A stretch of DNA of 64,000 bases from Trichoplax adhaerens (lineage: Eukaryota > Placozoa > Uniplacotomia > Trichoplacea > Trichoplacidae), in assembly GCF_000150275.1 (NCBI RefSeq), contig NW_002060943.1, forward strand, positions 5,359,950-5,423,949, read 5' to 3'. Of this stretch, positions 12,867 through 27,400 are shown piece after piece. The position numbers were made by a program, and so were the translations under genes. The notes under the pieces are model-generated. The model had not been told where the DNA came from, did no database searches, and saw only the letters and a program-made list of their open reading frames with translations. Position 1 is the stretch's first letter, and each line of letters begins with the position of its first letter.

Positions 12867-15800
12867 CTAATTTCCTGTTGATCGTTTGCCTCCTAAAGGT
12901 TGCAACTTACCATGCCTTGAATTCGGACGATTATTAGATATTGATTCCAATTTTGCCGGTCGCGATGGCTGCATAGGGTTATGATGAACGGGTGATAATG
13001 GTGCATTGCCATTTAACAGTTTATGTGGTGGTTTTCGCTGATCGGGTAGGTCTAAGCCGCTATTCCCCAAGGTATTACCTCCAAGGAGTTGATTAACACG
13101 TTTCGATTTAAAATAATTAGTACTACTATCATTCTTTTTGTTCAACCGTTGAAGGTATTTGTCTTCTTCCGGTGTTACTGCTTCATCATTATCAGATGAA
13201 TAATTAGTACTGCCGTTATTAGCCGCTTGTTGCTGACGCATTTTATTACTCGACGTTGTCGATGGTTTGCCACCAGGTGGTAATGATAGTTTAGATAAAA
13301 TTAAATCAGGAATTGTCCATTTCTGATTTTCATCGTCCCATTTGCATTCTATACGTACCTTATCGATATTGTAGTAGTTACAGTCGCGACGAATGCATCC
13401 CTGTATACGCTCTAGTATTTGCGCATTTAACTTAATTTCTCTTTCTTGCTTTCGTATTGTATCTAAAAAGTCTTGCCTTTCAGTCTCAAATTCGCTTTGT
13501 AAATCACGAATTTCAATTTCGCTTGCTGTCAGCTTTTGTTGCAGGTCATCTACAACTTTAGTTTTATTCTTGATATCATCATGTAATGAATCATATACTT
13601 TAATCATGATGCCATCATCTTCCATCTTTTGTATATTTTTTAATAAAGTTTGTCGTTTCTTTTCTGCGTGGCGTTTACGTTTTAGTCGCTTTTCTTTTAA
13701 CGCTTCATCATTGGCTTTTTCACCTCCAATCATTTTGAGTTGTAGTTCTTGAAGTCGCTGTAGTGCTTGATCATGTTGGAATAGTTGTTTTTCGCTTGGG
13801 CTATTCATGATAGCATCTGGACTATTGGAAGGTACCATGGCACGAATATTCATTTCAAGGTGGTTATCTACTCCTTCCTGAATTTCTGTAGTAACCTATT
13901 AATTTATAAATTAAGGTAAATACCAAGTCATAGTAACGAAATATCCAGTTGCTACTTAGTTTAGTTCAGACTATTGCTGTATTTATTTCTCAGTTCTCAT
14001 ATACTGTACGTTGTGTTAAAACTACGTATCGTTTACTACTGAAAATTTTCATACCGCTTCCTGTTCAGTTCCTATAAATTCTTTTCTTTCACCTTCAACT
14101 ATATTTTGTGCAGTTTCTAATAACAATATATGCATAAGGTTAATAATAAAATGATTTTGGAGACGATCGTTATGAGCCCAAATAATTATAATACACCTAA
14201 ATATAAATCACTGGAAGTATTTTTATACGGTAAGTGCAGAAAGTTATGTTTATATTATGCACATACTATATACAGTAGCTACTATATTATTATTTATCTA
14301 TTGTCAAGGGATGATAAAGCACTAAGTTTTGTAATTTCTGAAGTTACAAGTAAGTTAAGACTGGTAATTATTATATGTACAGGAATTGCATATACTGTGT
14401 ATCCTATGTTCATTCATGTAACTGGGATCAATCTTAATATAGATTTAAATTAAAGGAAATCTAATTTGTTTGAGTTATTATAGGATAGTTCTTATTTATG
14501 TAGCATAATTACGGTATATTAAAACAGTGTGCATTAACCAAGTATCATCAGAAATATTCCTCAATTAATGATATGTTATGCTCGCATTTGTACCCTGTGT
14601 TACTGTGCTTTGGGCTGGCTTAGGTTTCGTTGCTTCATTCGGTTGTGTATCTGGAGGAACTTCTTTTGTCTCTGATTTCTGTTGCTTTTGGGAATTTAAC
14701 ATTTCAAGGCGTAGTTGTTCTAATTTATTTTCGTACTCATCTTTGATATTAGCCACTTCTGATTCTAACTTTGCTCGATTGGCTTGTTCGCTCTGAAATT
14801 TTTGTTCCAGATTTGACATCTGATTTTCATACTGATTTTTAAGTTTTTCTTTTTCTTCCATTAACTTTAATCGCGCTTGCTCATTTTGCTCGTTTTCTTT
14901 TTCAATTTCAGCTTGGTTAGCTTGATCCGGTGTAGGTACCGATGCGTCTATTAGGCAATCAGATATGCCATTTAACGCAATGAATTTATGATATAAAATT
15001 AGGCGTTATTAGTGAAATACTACTAACATGTTCGCTAAAGAGATATAGCTATCTTACCCGTAGGTGAAACAGTTAGCATTGATTTAAGTTTTTTAATTTC
15101 TTCTTGATATTGTCTGATCAATGCATCTTTTGGATCTTCATTAATACGAGGTTTATTTTTGATGTTTTTAGCACGATTGGCGTATCGTAAAGTGCTTAAG
15201 GTTTCATCATAGTTATTATCGGCAGGACTAATGCAAGCAACCATTAAAGTTTTAGTATTGCCACCCAAAGAGTCTTGTAGTAATCTTGTTAATTTTGAAT
15301 CTCTTTAATGATAATAACCAGAGTATTTCAGTTATAATGTAACTTAAATGATCTTATTATTTAATTAAAGTTGTAAAATGGTTATTTTATGATACTAACC
15401 TGTATGGAATATGCTTGGATTTGCCATCAACTAATGCTGAAATAACATTACCAAGAGCGGATAAAGATAAATTGATTTTAGTAGCTTCTTTTAGCCTACT
15501 ACCTGATGCACCCGTTTTTGATTGACGTTCACTACCAGCTAAATCAACTAAATTTAGTTTTCCAGCTCGAAGATGTTCATCGCCGTCATCATCTAAATGA
15601 TGCAATAAAATCCGCAAGTATTGTGATCCTTAGATACGTATCGTGTTGAAAAATCTATTTATCGTTAGAAATTTTTAGAATCCAATTTAAACTTTGCGTT
15701 ATTTTACCTTTAACACACATTTCTAGACTAATAGTAAATATGGAATGAGATCTTGAGGAATCCGCATTCATTAAGGTAGCACCCACTGAACGATTCTTGC

Positions 15801-16736
15801 CTCCAATATTCATCAATCGCTCCATATCAATAGTACTGTAAACAGGTATGCTTAATAGATCTTTCACATAAACGCCTTTCTCCGGGTGTTCCTAAATTGT
15901 CAAGTAATTGAAAGATAAGATTCTTTCCTTTATTATACCAAACAAGTTATGATATCATAAACATTTTTAATGTACGATTATCAAGCTATTTTATGATATA
16001 ATAGATATTTTAATGGCTGTTTGTTAATTTAATATGTCATATGACATCTAACCTTAACTTCTAAATTGTTTTTAACATCTTTGGCTAGTAAATCGCGAAT
16101 GGTTTCATTATAAATTTCCAGATATGATGCACGTATGAGATATTTTGTTCCTTCAGTAGTCTGTATTGCTTCGAATATATGATCGAATGCACGTGGTGTA
16201 ATTCCACGCTGACTCGGGGGATCAGTAACACCTACAAATTTGCGTTATGTAACATAATTAATACGTATGCCATTTCATTAAGGTGAGTTGACAAAAAAAT
16301 TTATTTAACCATAAGCATTAAATGATATTTTATTATAAGATGTAATTTTTTATAGCTAACGATGAGTATCGACTAATCAGAATTACAATATTAGACAGGA
16401 GTAGACATAAGTTTAAGTTACTGTCAATGTCATACCTTGCATAGTATAAGATTTGCCACATCCAGTTTGGCCATAGGCAAAAATCGTTCCGTTATAACCT
16501 TCTAAAACACCATCAACAAGTGGATAGGCAATATCATTGTAGATTGTATCAGTAACGGAATTTATATTATAGACGCCATCGTAAGTAAAACTTTTCGGTG
16601 GTTCATCGGCTTTGGGTTTCTTCAGGCGGGCCTGAAAGGTTGATTCGTCCATTTCAACTACATTTTCGCAGCGCAAATCAACCTCACGCTGATTAATTGG
16701 CCTACATCGAACTATCACTTTAACAGCTTCAGCCAT
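12867..16736 (-). CDS. KIF17: Kinesin-like motor protein KIF17 (OSM-3 type)
   Basis: Eight exons (16736-16436, 16231-16053, 15891-15708, 15592-15400, 15302-15058, 14947-14594, 14116-14055, 13895-12867) join without a frame break into about 848 residues. The N-terminal motor domain opens [13 protein letters not shown]. It has a P-loop GQTGCGKS at residues 89-96, a switch I motif NADSSRSHS, switch [11 protein letters not shown] and the neck-side signature [19 protein letters not shown] coiled coil follows. The conserved KIF17 tail block, [19 protein letters not shown] then [15 protein letters not shown], identifies the family more narrowly than KIF3. KIF17/OSM-3 are homodimeric kinesin-2 motors that carry cargo toward microtubule plus ends in cilia and dendrites. 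Human KIF17 is somewhat longer (about 1030 residues). The usual serine in GSGKS is cysteine here. The gene is head-to-head with CNOT4 across 4.7 kb. Confidence 0.96.
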
Positions 16737-19700
16737 GTTTGATTAGTTCTTCTGAAACAATTTTTCATTTAAAAAAGAGATCTTATAGCAACTTTATTAA
16801 ATTTCAGATACGCTAATTAATAATGATTGTAGTTCCATGAAGTTTTAAGTTCAGTGGTATTGAAATTCTATAAAAATACTGTAATTGATAACAATTGAAT
16901 AGTAGCTTTAGTTAGGCCGAATATATTGTAAATCTTTTATGATTTGATAACCTTAGGAGTCAGTCTAGATTTATTGTCTATATATCATATTTTGCTAAGT
17001 TAATAGTCTGCATAGCTCAATAAAGAAATTGTATTAAAGTATAACGTAATTAATAAATTGACTATAAGTTAACTCAATACTTTATCACTTTATAGGCTGG
17101 TTACAGGCGAGTACCATCAATTTGAGCGCTAATGGATAGAACTGTGTATAATTTACGTCAAGAATAGTTACAGTGAATTATTCCAAAATTGCTTATCAAT
17201 TATGGTAACCACAGTTAGATATCTTTGAATACGTAAAGATACCTATTGACTCGTGTAAAATTACCTATGTAAAAAAAAGACCAGAATGCTAGGTGTATCT
17301 GATGAGATTGGATTAGCTCGTGATTATAAAAGAATATTTAAGATCGTATAGTCGTTAGCGTTATCGTTTAATTTATATTGCTGTAATCAATGTAACATTT
17401 ACGATTATAGTAATTAAAGTTGAATATTCACAGTATTTGTTACGTTTTCAATTTTATGATCAATTGCATAACTTTGTCTGGTTGTAGTCATGATTTATTA
17501 TAATGACAGTTTTTTACAATAGCAGCGTCACTGAAATTCTTATCAATAGTCTTAGTTTTACGAATTATTAAAATTGATTGCCAATTGGGGTATCTGCTTA
17601 GAGAATAAAATGTCTAAAATCAGTAATAAATTTTGGTATAGACAATTTCTTGAAGCGGAGTAGTTTTACGATATTCAATAATTTGTTTAATGTATTTAAA
17701 TCATAATGAATATCTAGAATTGTATTGAGGTGTAAAGGGAAGATTTTTTTTTACAGCTATTGAAACAGTTTGTGCAAAACAGTTCTACTATAGATTATCC
17801 GTTAGGATGGAGGTTGATATAATACGCGCTTTCTCTCGTGTCAACATACGAGTATCCAGTACTACCACATAGTAATGTACGTAGGGTTATTTCAATTTTG
17901 TTAAACAATATATAACATAATATGGATATGATAACTTAGTGTTCATTTTTTCAAAATCATTGACATGGATGTTCAGTATTTCACCTTTTACGGTTTTCGC
18001 AGAAAAATTCTTTTTGTACCGGAACGGATGATTATATTAAGCAGACTAACTATTTATACAAAAGGTTGAGAGTATATTAGGGTTATATTAAACAACAACG
18101 CTTTTTTGAATTAGAAGACAAGCTATCAATTGTTTACTTATAATTAAATGATATGTTTGTGACCTAGACTAAAATTGTACCATACTGCGTCTTTTATAGC
18201 GAAGTTAATGGTCAAATTCATCAAGCGTGGTTTACAATACATGACTGAACGTACGAATAAGTTACAGTGTTGTATGATAAGTTATTGGAAGCTCTTTTTT
18301 TTGTATATTGCAACTAACAGTGGATGAGTAGAGATCCTTCTTTAACTAATTTGAACGAATGAAAATGATAATATATTGTAGAGAAAAGACGATACAGTCT
18401 CTTTTTATTTTTTATTTTATGGGGATAAACTGGGCAAGTTGGTATAAACTTCGACAATGTATATCGTTGATTGTGTACGTTTCTAGAGTGTAAACACTAC
18501 AGTGGAAAGAATACTCATATGCGCTACCGTCTAGAAGAAAAAGATGCAATTGAGCATTACGTATACCATATTTGATTGAAAACTTTAAGTAAAGACTTAC
18601 CACATCGATTTAGAATTGGAAATCAAGCTTGAATATTGAGACCAATTCCGTTAAGGAGTAATATCATCGGTTTGCTATTGATTGAGTGCAATTTTTTGAA
18701 TGGCTTTGCCAGAAATAAGAAGGAATATCATTTAAATTATCATCGACGTTAATTCAGTCATTATAGTTTGATAATTATGTTGAGGTGTACATGAATGGGT
18801 TGGTATAAATGTAATCATAGTACTATGCGTAGATTATATTACGGTCGTCTTTAGCATGGATGCAGATAGTGTGGGTAGCTGGCGTCTCTATAGAAACCAT
18901 ATGACGTCACTGAGTGATTAAAGTGTACGCGTATGCTGTCAAGGCAAGCGAATTTTCTCTTAGGACAAGTCCTGGATGCTGTTTACCATTGATATTTAAT
19001 AAGCTACAGATCTCCATTCTATTTTCGGTAATGGAGTAGAGTACTGTACAGTAGAATGACAAGGGAAATGAATGGTTCTCCTAATTTTGGCACTAAACGG
19101 CCACTGCACACCCCCTTCTCTCTTTGTAATTAGTCCCTGATAGGACCATTATTACAAATGAATTGGAGAAAGAATTTCACTGTAGCCCCTTACGTTATAG
19201 TTCTATTCTGCTTCCAGCAACCAATTGTACTGATATTGCGCTATAGTGGCAGCTGGTAGACACAGACTTGTAAAGCTGTTGCTAGTTTGTTATGATTATG
19301 TTAAGGAAGGGAGCAATGGAGCCTTGATCAAAAGTGATGCCACCGGTGATGCTATGTCATTTTAGTGCATACTTTATTGTACAAAAAGGGATATGAATCA
19401 TGATTGTATTAACGTAAACGATTTGTGCTACCTCATGAAATTATACGCGGTCTGTACGCAAACGATACTAGTGTCCGTCACGGAAAAGCGATGGGCTGAG
19501 CTATAGCTCGCTCCATCCATTATTTCGGTTCCCTTTTTTACTCTTTAGAATGTAGAGCAGTACTGTATGTAAATCGCTAGTACAGTGAGAATGATGTCAG
19601 CTCAGTCAGCATGATGCGCCTATTTCAAGGTGCACCACACACGTATAACTACTGTAGCGTAAAAAATTTTTTGCGTATGACGTCTACTGTCGTCCAGTCC

Positions 19701-19880
19701 AGCCAGTCTAGTGATCGTTGACTGTTGACTACTAGTACACCACTATTGACGGTCAGGGGCTTACGAGTCCGTGGTCTACATGGTAACACGATGCGCAGAA
19801 TCATTTCATACGGTAGCCACCGTACAGTACGTACAGTACAGTACAGGGCTACAGTACTATACACTGTACATGTAGTGTAC
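16737..19880. other. Intergenic DNA upstream of KIF17
   Basis: AT-rich DNA with only short, non-conserved open frames. No dense pentamer cluster lies near the KIF17 start; single short GTAC palindromes appear only from about 19036 onward and get denser toward CNOT4. I see no gene in it. Confidence 0.6.
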
Positions 19881-19881
19881 T

Positions 19882-20013
19882 CTAAATCTTACCAGCACCG
19901 GTAAGATTTAGTATGTTGTCAGGTCTACAGTATGTGGAGGTGAGCTTACCGTATGGACCTGTACTTAATGTACTCTACTGTACTCTAAATCTTACCAGCA
20001 CCGGTAAGATTTA
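19882..20013. repeat. Two identical 30-base hairpins 102 bp apart
   Basis: A perfect 12-bp stem (ctaaatcttacc / ggtaagatttag) with a 6-base loop (agcacc) occurs at 19882-19911 and again at 19984-20013. The flanks tgtactct and tatgtt are repeated too, so the unit was duplicated. The conserved stem and loop in both copies suggest a structured element, perhaps a miniature mobile-element end or a protein-binding palindrome. No coding content. Confidence 0.85.
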
Positions 20014-20111
20014 GTATGTTATAGCGGTGAGCCTACTGTAGTATGTATAGACCAAAGCAGTCGTTGTCCCTACTGTAGTATCGTTGTCGTTGCAACCAGC
20101 CACAGTGACAG

Positions 20112-21140
20112 CAGTACCTATTACTGGAGACGAGTGACATGCACAGCACGTCACCTGCTATTGGGGTGACTGTACTGTACAATACACGACTTCACCACAG
20201 TGGCTCGACCCACCATTGATTGACCGGCTGATGGAAGTCACAGCAAACCTCAAACTAGGACTGTAGCATACTGTAGAGGGTAGAGTAGAGAAGAGAGTAG
20301 GAAGAATATCCCAGTACGTATTACTGAAGACGAGTGACATGCATGGCACATCACCTGCTGTTGGGGTGACTGTACTGTACAATACACGACTTCACCACAG
20401 TGGCTCGACCCACCATTGATTGACTGGCTGATGGAAGTCACAGCAAACCTCAAACTAGGACTGTAGCATACTGTAGAGGGTAGAGTAGAGTAGGAAGAAT
20501 ATCTCAGTACGTATTACTGAAGACGAGTGACATGCATGGCACGTCACCTGCTGTTGGGGTGACTGTACAGTACTGTACTGTACAATACACGACTTCACCA
20601 CAGTGGCTCGACCCGCCATCGATTGACCGGCTGATGGAAGTCACAGCAAACCTCAAACTAGGACTGTAGCATACTGTAGAGGGTAGAGTAGAGAAGAGAG
20701 TCGCAAGAATATTTCAGTACGTATTTCTGAAGACGAGTGACATGCACGGTACGTCACCTACTGTTGGGGTGACTGTACTGTACAGTGTACAATACACGAC
20801 TTCACCACAGTGGCTCGACCCACCATTGATTGACTGGCTGATGGAAGTCACAGCAAACCTTAATTAAACTAGGACTGTAGCATACTGTAGAGGGTAGAGT
20901 AGAGAAGAGAGTCGCAAGAATATTTCAGTACGTATTACTGAAGACGAGTGACATGCACGGTACGTCACCTACTGTTGGTGACTGTACAGTACTGTACTGT
21001 ACAATACACGACTTCACCACAGTGGCTCGACCCACCATTGATTGACTGGCTGATGGAAGTCACAGCAAACCTTAATTAAACTAGGACTGTAGCATACTGT
21101 AGAGGGTAGAGTAGAGAAGGGAGTTGCAAGAATATCTCAG
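20112..21140. repeat. Five-copy tandem array, unit about 200 bp
   Basis: The marker cgagtgacat recurs at 20131, 20331, 20524, 20734 and 20945, giving periods of 200, 193, 210 and 211 bp. Each unit contains gacttcaccacagtggctcg, an internal GTACTGTAC tract of variable length, and a gtagagggtagagtagag block. Copies 4 and 5 share a 4-base insertion (aaaccttaattaaact) absent from copies 1-3, so they are the closest pair. The array ends about 275 bp before the CNOT4 start codon, at the likely promoter or 5' UTR. Confidence 0.92.
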
Positions 21141-21414
21141 TCGGCGCCTGGCTCTCACTCCACCAACAGCGCGAAAGACAGACACACAGTGAGAAAGGAC
21201 TTGAAAAGTGGAAGCCTTGCGGCAACTCCTGCCAGTCAACGACGAACATATCGACTGCAAATTGTGGACAAACAAGCGTTACTGAATATCAATCCAGTGA
21301 AATTTTCCGCCTTGACTCTATCTTGAATCCGCCATCTTCTTTTTCTTCAGTCAACTTGACCATTAGGCAATTCTCTATGTGATAAAATCGCCTAGTTGAC
21401 ATTGTTGTTGTACT

Positions 21415-24400
21415 ATGTCCAACGAACAAAATGAAGAAGTGGTTGAGGTGAGCAAAATGACAGTCAGTTACTTTGACCGAAATGCATTCTCATACTGTAG
21501 GCTATCCTAGTCGTAAAGTAGACCAATGTATGCTATACTATACAATACTTTTGATGTGAGGATGGGTGGAGTGCAACCCCCCTCCAAAAATGCATGATGG
21601 CGTAGTCGTTAGTAACTTTGCACTGGATGGGCTAAAACCTCTGCAATGAGGATAGCAAAAAGCAAATGCAATTCATTTTCTTCTTTTACTTGAGATGATA
21701 CATGACCAATGATGGATTGCTTACTGTAGTCACTGTGTATAGAAAGTAGGCAAAGGACGATAGAACGGATTCCTCTCTACTCTACTCTACACTAGTTTCT
21801 AGTGACAATGCATTTGACATAAATAAAATGGAGCCGACGGTCATCTCCACTGCATGGCTTAAACTCTCTCCAATCCAATTGCTATGAATCAGCTTTTCCT
21901 CCTTTGGCTCAACCATACCAAGCAATCGATTATTGTATTGGCTGTCAATAGAGATCGATTACAAATACATCAAGTTAACCTTTGACTCTAAATTATACCC
22001 TAGTTTTTACAATTAGCATGGATCAGAGTAAAAGCATGACTGGATAATGTAGTCATTTCGACCTTGTAAGCTAATTTTTTTTCCTGCCAAATTGCCATGG
22101 CTAGGTCATGAGGCAGTTTTCCTCTTCAACCAAAGTTATACCAATCAATCAATGATTGTACTTGCTGTCTATAACGATAGATTGCAAATATAAGTTGATA
22201 TACCATTTGCTGATGTAGAAGTGATCATTATTGGTTATCGTCATCATCATCATAAGACGCGTAGAATAGTACGAAGGAGGAAAAGCATTATTTCATCTTG
22301 CAATATTTTTTTCTCTTCTCTCTCTCTCTTGGGCGTTCATGCTTTAGTGCCCATTGTGCATGGAACCATTGGAGGATGATCTAAACTTTTTTCCATGTCA
22401 ATGTGGCTATCAGGTAACTACAAGTCAATTTTCATACTGATATCATTCATTTCAACTTGATAATATCACCTTCATTTATCCATAGATTTGCGGTTTTTGT
22501 TGGCACCGTATACGTACCCATGAAAATGGATTATGTCCCGCTTGCCGACGTGTAAGTAAACTAGAAATGAAATCGGTTACCTATCCTAGCCGTAACTATG
22601 TATTGCCTGTTTCAAACTGCCATACATGAATACAGAAATGTGCAAAATTTCTCACTAACGATACCATACTTGGACAGTCTATTAGCATTCTATCCCTGAC
22701 ATAGATTTCGCTTACAGTACGTCAACACACCACCACATTCAACGTAAACAATTAGTGTTATTTTGCAATTGCTTTCCTAGATCGATTTCTATCTTGACAA
22801 ATTCATGTCCAATCTGTATCAACTCATGTCTTTCTACTTACTGTTGACTAACCAAATACAAATCAAACCTATACTATGCAGTCTACGTACATGTAAACAT
22901 AGATAGCTTGGACTATGACTTTCATATTTTCCTGCTACATTAGCACTCCATGACTATCGATCAGATATCACTTTTTGGGGAACTCTTCAATTTGGGTAAT
23001 CTATCATCATTCCATGACCAAAAAGATCATTTACATCATCATGTAAAACTTTCGATAAAGTACCGACATCCAGCGTGCGTGGAATTCAATCTTGCTATTG
23101 TTACTAAATATGGGTTAATTAATCCTGAGAGGTTATAAGATTGATAGACGTCATATCGTGTGAGTAATCTACTCATGTTCTGAACTATATCCCAGAGTGA
23201 TTCTGTACTCTTCTGATATTCATGAGTATAATCAGCCTTATTCTCCTTTGCTTTCATTTCTGATCTACAGCTCTACAGGACGGCGGTATATATCTACTAT
23301 ATTTCATCACATCATGTATACGTATCGTCTTTTTCAACCCTATTCGCAATTGTTTTGACTTGACGTTGTGAGATTATTGCCCTGCCCGGTTTAGGAAGTG
23401 GGATGAGTGACGGAATGACTAGTTACGGTGTTAATGTAGTACTTTAGCAATCGATGGTGGAGTTAACAGTGGAAAGGAAAACACCTTGACATTTTTTCTT
23501 CCTGGATGAAAAATGAGATTTAACGATCAAAAGTTATCGTCTCGAGTGTGTACTGCACTCAACCGATATGACTTTACGTAAGCGCATTAGTCCATGGAGC
23601 CTTGTCAACTGTTATCATAAAATTGTTCTGGTGTTATTTGTGGTGTATGTACATCGATGTAACATCCGTATTATTGAAGGCAACATTTACATTGTACACT
23701 ATACAGTACTACATTGTATAGTAGTATATTCTTTTATTTTGAACATCATGTACAGTACAACGTTAGAGTTTAGTTGATACACTGCGATCGTTCTTGCTGG
23801 CTTACATTATTTATTAAAAGAAGTTTCTAACTACTGCCAATCTAGTACTTGTACATAGCTGTGATGATATTTGCTCAATCATACTCGCAAACTTGCATCA
23901 AGACTAGTACAGTACTTCTACATGGATAGGTATTGGTACTTATTCTATCAAGTTTGAAAAGATTTTTTTTTACTTCTGCCAAAACTAGTATTATGCATTT
24001 GTCAATCATGCAGTATTGAAGAACAACTTTCAAAGACTAGTACTTTTACATGATGTGATGCTGGTATTGTTTCAATCATAGATACGAATTATAATTTGAC
24101 TTGGGCAAGACTGCAGGAATCAACATAATACTTTTACTGTACTATCGACGTAAGCGAAGAGAAGTAACCACGCTCTAAATTTGCGCACTTCTAGACATTG
24201 GCATCCATTTAGTTGGCACTCAGTTTTATTTCCATATTTGCAAGAATGACTTTAATGTAGTATGTAGCTAGAATAAATTGAAATCAAATTTTGACTTTAA
24301 TGATTATGATGAACCTAGTTTGATAATCATCAGACAATAACGGTTGTTAATCGTAGTTGTACAATTAGGGTTACAAATCAAATTCACTATTGTGAGAACT

Positions 24401-27400
24401 GTATTGTTACAATCGCAAGTATTAGCCTAATTTGTAGACATTGACCATGTCTTTTGCCAATCATAATTGTATAGTTGGACTTACACAATTCAATCTAGAC
24501 TGCAAGAACGAATATGAATCAAATGTTGACGTTAATGACAAGGACTTGCCCAATTTTGTATTATCAATTTTATAATCAACTTTATTTACACTATAGATAG
24601 AGAATAATTATAATCGATTCATGATCCAATATCGATCTGTCATCTGTCTATCATTTTTTACCTTTATGTCATTAATTATAATTATTGATCCGGACATTTA
24701 CTGACTCTGTCAAATGCACTAACGTTTAAATGGAAGAATCTAACTTCACAGTAATGCCATTCTATTGATAAAAGTCTACTCATAAATATATAATTAGAAA
24801 GACATTTCCGTTGTACGTCATCTGTATTTCAATATTACATTAAAATTCAAATATGTTGGCATGAAATCATCAATGCAGTTGCCTATCCGGCTTTAGCGAA
24901 AACACAATATCAGCACTGAAAGTGCGTATAGTAGATGGAGTATTAATCACCTGATTTTAATATGGACTGTGCTGTGTTATCATCCTTGATAAAACTGTAG
25001 GAACATTAGTTATAACTTTAATTTTAGCAACGGGCATAACCTGTAAGGATTGCTCAAATATTCGATTACCTCTTTATGCGCGTATATCTTCGCCTCTCTC
25101 ACTACATCAATGGACTGCATTTGTTTTTTATGCAAGCCCGAATTGAGATCCCATATGAATATGCTATTCATGTGCCTAAACATATTTTTGCATAACTTAT
25201 CAGGGGTAGTCTTATTCAATTGAAGTAGTATACTCTGAATTCAATTTATAAATTTAATTCTTTCATCATAGATACTAGACTATACTGACAGGAAATATCG
25301 ATAACTTGCTCAATTAAAGATTGTGAAATTGTAGATGTAATAAATGTTGTGACGTATTGTCAAAAGTTATTCTTGAAATTCCGGTTGTGTTAATCATCCA
25401 ACTTTGAATTTTTATTGCAATGTACCTCAATGATTGTAGGCCTGCAGTAAATTTTATTTAATTCAAGGTGTCATTTCAATAAATGAATAGAGCAATAAAA
25501 TATTTTGTGCTAAAGTATCATATAGAGAGCTATTTCCATTATAACGTAAATCTTTTACTTCCCTGATATTGACAGTAACTTATACGCATATTCTCTCAAT
25601 TGCTGTAACTCCATTATACAGGATTATGGGTTTGGGTTCCAAAAAGGTTCTGAATTAATTATTATCAGTACGGTAATCGCTTTTACGGTGTTTCAAATTT
25701 GTACTGCAATTCTCGACTAATTTCATAATTAAATAGATAATAAAACTAGTGATGTTGCCAATTGTGAACAATTAATAAAGTAACGTATAGCCCACTAAAT
25801 AAGTCCAGTGTCATATATTAAATATTTAATTCTGACTACATCATATTTACTTGTATGACATACTGATAATGTACAATACATTGTTTGCGCCTTTTTACAT
25901 TGCTATACGCATACTCTTTGGAGATTTGCATCTTTTCTTAGTTATTGTACGATAACAGGCTTCTCTTGATAATATTTTTGCGATATTTGTCATGGCCTTT
26001 ACTTCTTTTCTTACAGTAGACTTTATTATAATAATAGCAATGTATGTGAAACCTGAGACGATTGAAAAAAATTAATAAATTAGATACATTAATGCGTTAT
26101 CGTAATTGATTTAATGCTGTTTACTATGCGTCATTACAAGCAGTAAATTAATGCTTGTAACTTTTCGCTTAAAACTTTATTAGACTTATTCTGAAGATGT
26201 GGTCAAGTTTAAGCCGCTGTCTGAAGAACAGTTAAGTGATAAAGGTTTAACATTGTGATGTTATTATATGCTGATAATTAATTAATGTGTGTATAGCGAT
26301 AGAAATATACAGTTGATGTTTAACACTTGCATTCCTACATAAATGTAAATGTGTTGATGTGTTACGAGTGGTTTATGATTGCGTTGATTGTTATCTCATG
26401 CATTATTGGCTCATTTAATCGGCTATATCTTAGGATTAAATCTATGAAGAAAGATAAAAAGAAAAAAGATCATCAAAAAAAGCAGAAACAAGATGAATCC
26501 AGAAAGCATCTAGAAAAAATGAGGTACTACTATAACGGCAAATGATACACTCTATGATATTTGATTAGCAGAAATCAAATTTGAACTTATACTTATTAGT
26601 TGTAATACTAGTTTATTATTTTGCCGATAATTCCCTACATTGTTTACGTATTGATTACTGCTTGGCATTGACTGCAATACTGTACGGAATATTCGCTATT
26701 ATGTACTAATATGTAATCTTATTATATTGATTAGAGTAATACAAAAAAATTTAGTGTTTGTTGTTGGTCTATCACCACGTATTGCGACCGAGGAGGTAAA
26801 ATTGAAAGTATATTATAAAGTGATTTTGACAGCTTGTGAATTTAATGGATATTTTTGGATAATTATTAATTAATTTATTATCAATTTAATATTATATAAA
26901 GGTCTTAAAAAGTAAAGAGTATTTTGGTAAATTTGGTAAAATAACACGTGTTGCTATTAACAGTAACACGTCTTACGCACAAAGCCAGGTAACAGTAGAA
27001 TAGGAATGTACAAATTTTTTTCTCTGTACTTTTATAAGGGTAATTTTGATCAAAAAGATGTAAATAATTAGATGATATTATCCATTAATGTATTCATTTA
27101 TGCTTATTTTAATCATATACCGACAGACGCCAAGCTTAAGTGCCTACATAACATATACTAGAAATGAGGTAAGATTAAATATCTACGTATAAGAATTTAA
27201 ACTGTTTTTATGTTGATCGGTTGTAGTAATGCCTCGAAATACTGCCAAATTTCTTACAGGATGCACTGGAAGCTATTAAAAATACTTCCGGTTTGATTAT
27301 TCATGGTAGAACAATTAAGTATGTTATCATTCTTTTAATTTACCGTTAAAAAGAATATCACTATACTGTATATGGGTCTATAATATAATGATAGTAAATT

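Noticed and set aside
13393-13752. 119-codon frame opposite KIF17
   Set aside because: Shadow of the real KIF17 tail exon; no motif of its own.
14578-14796. 72-codon frame opposite the KIF17 coiled coil
   Set aside because: Antisense shadow of exon 6, which is supported by splice phase and family similarity.
20112-21140. Regular repeats that could suggest a CRISPR-like array
   Set aside because: The whole ~200-bp unit repeats with no unique spacers, and the window is eukaryotic; it is an ordinary tandem repeat.
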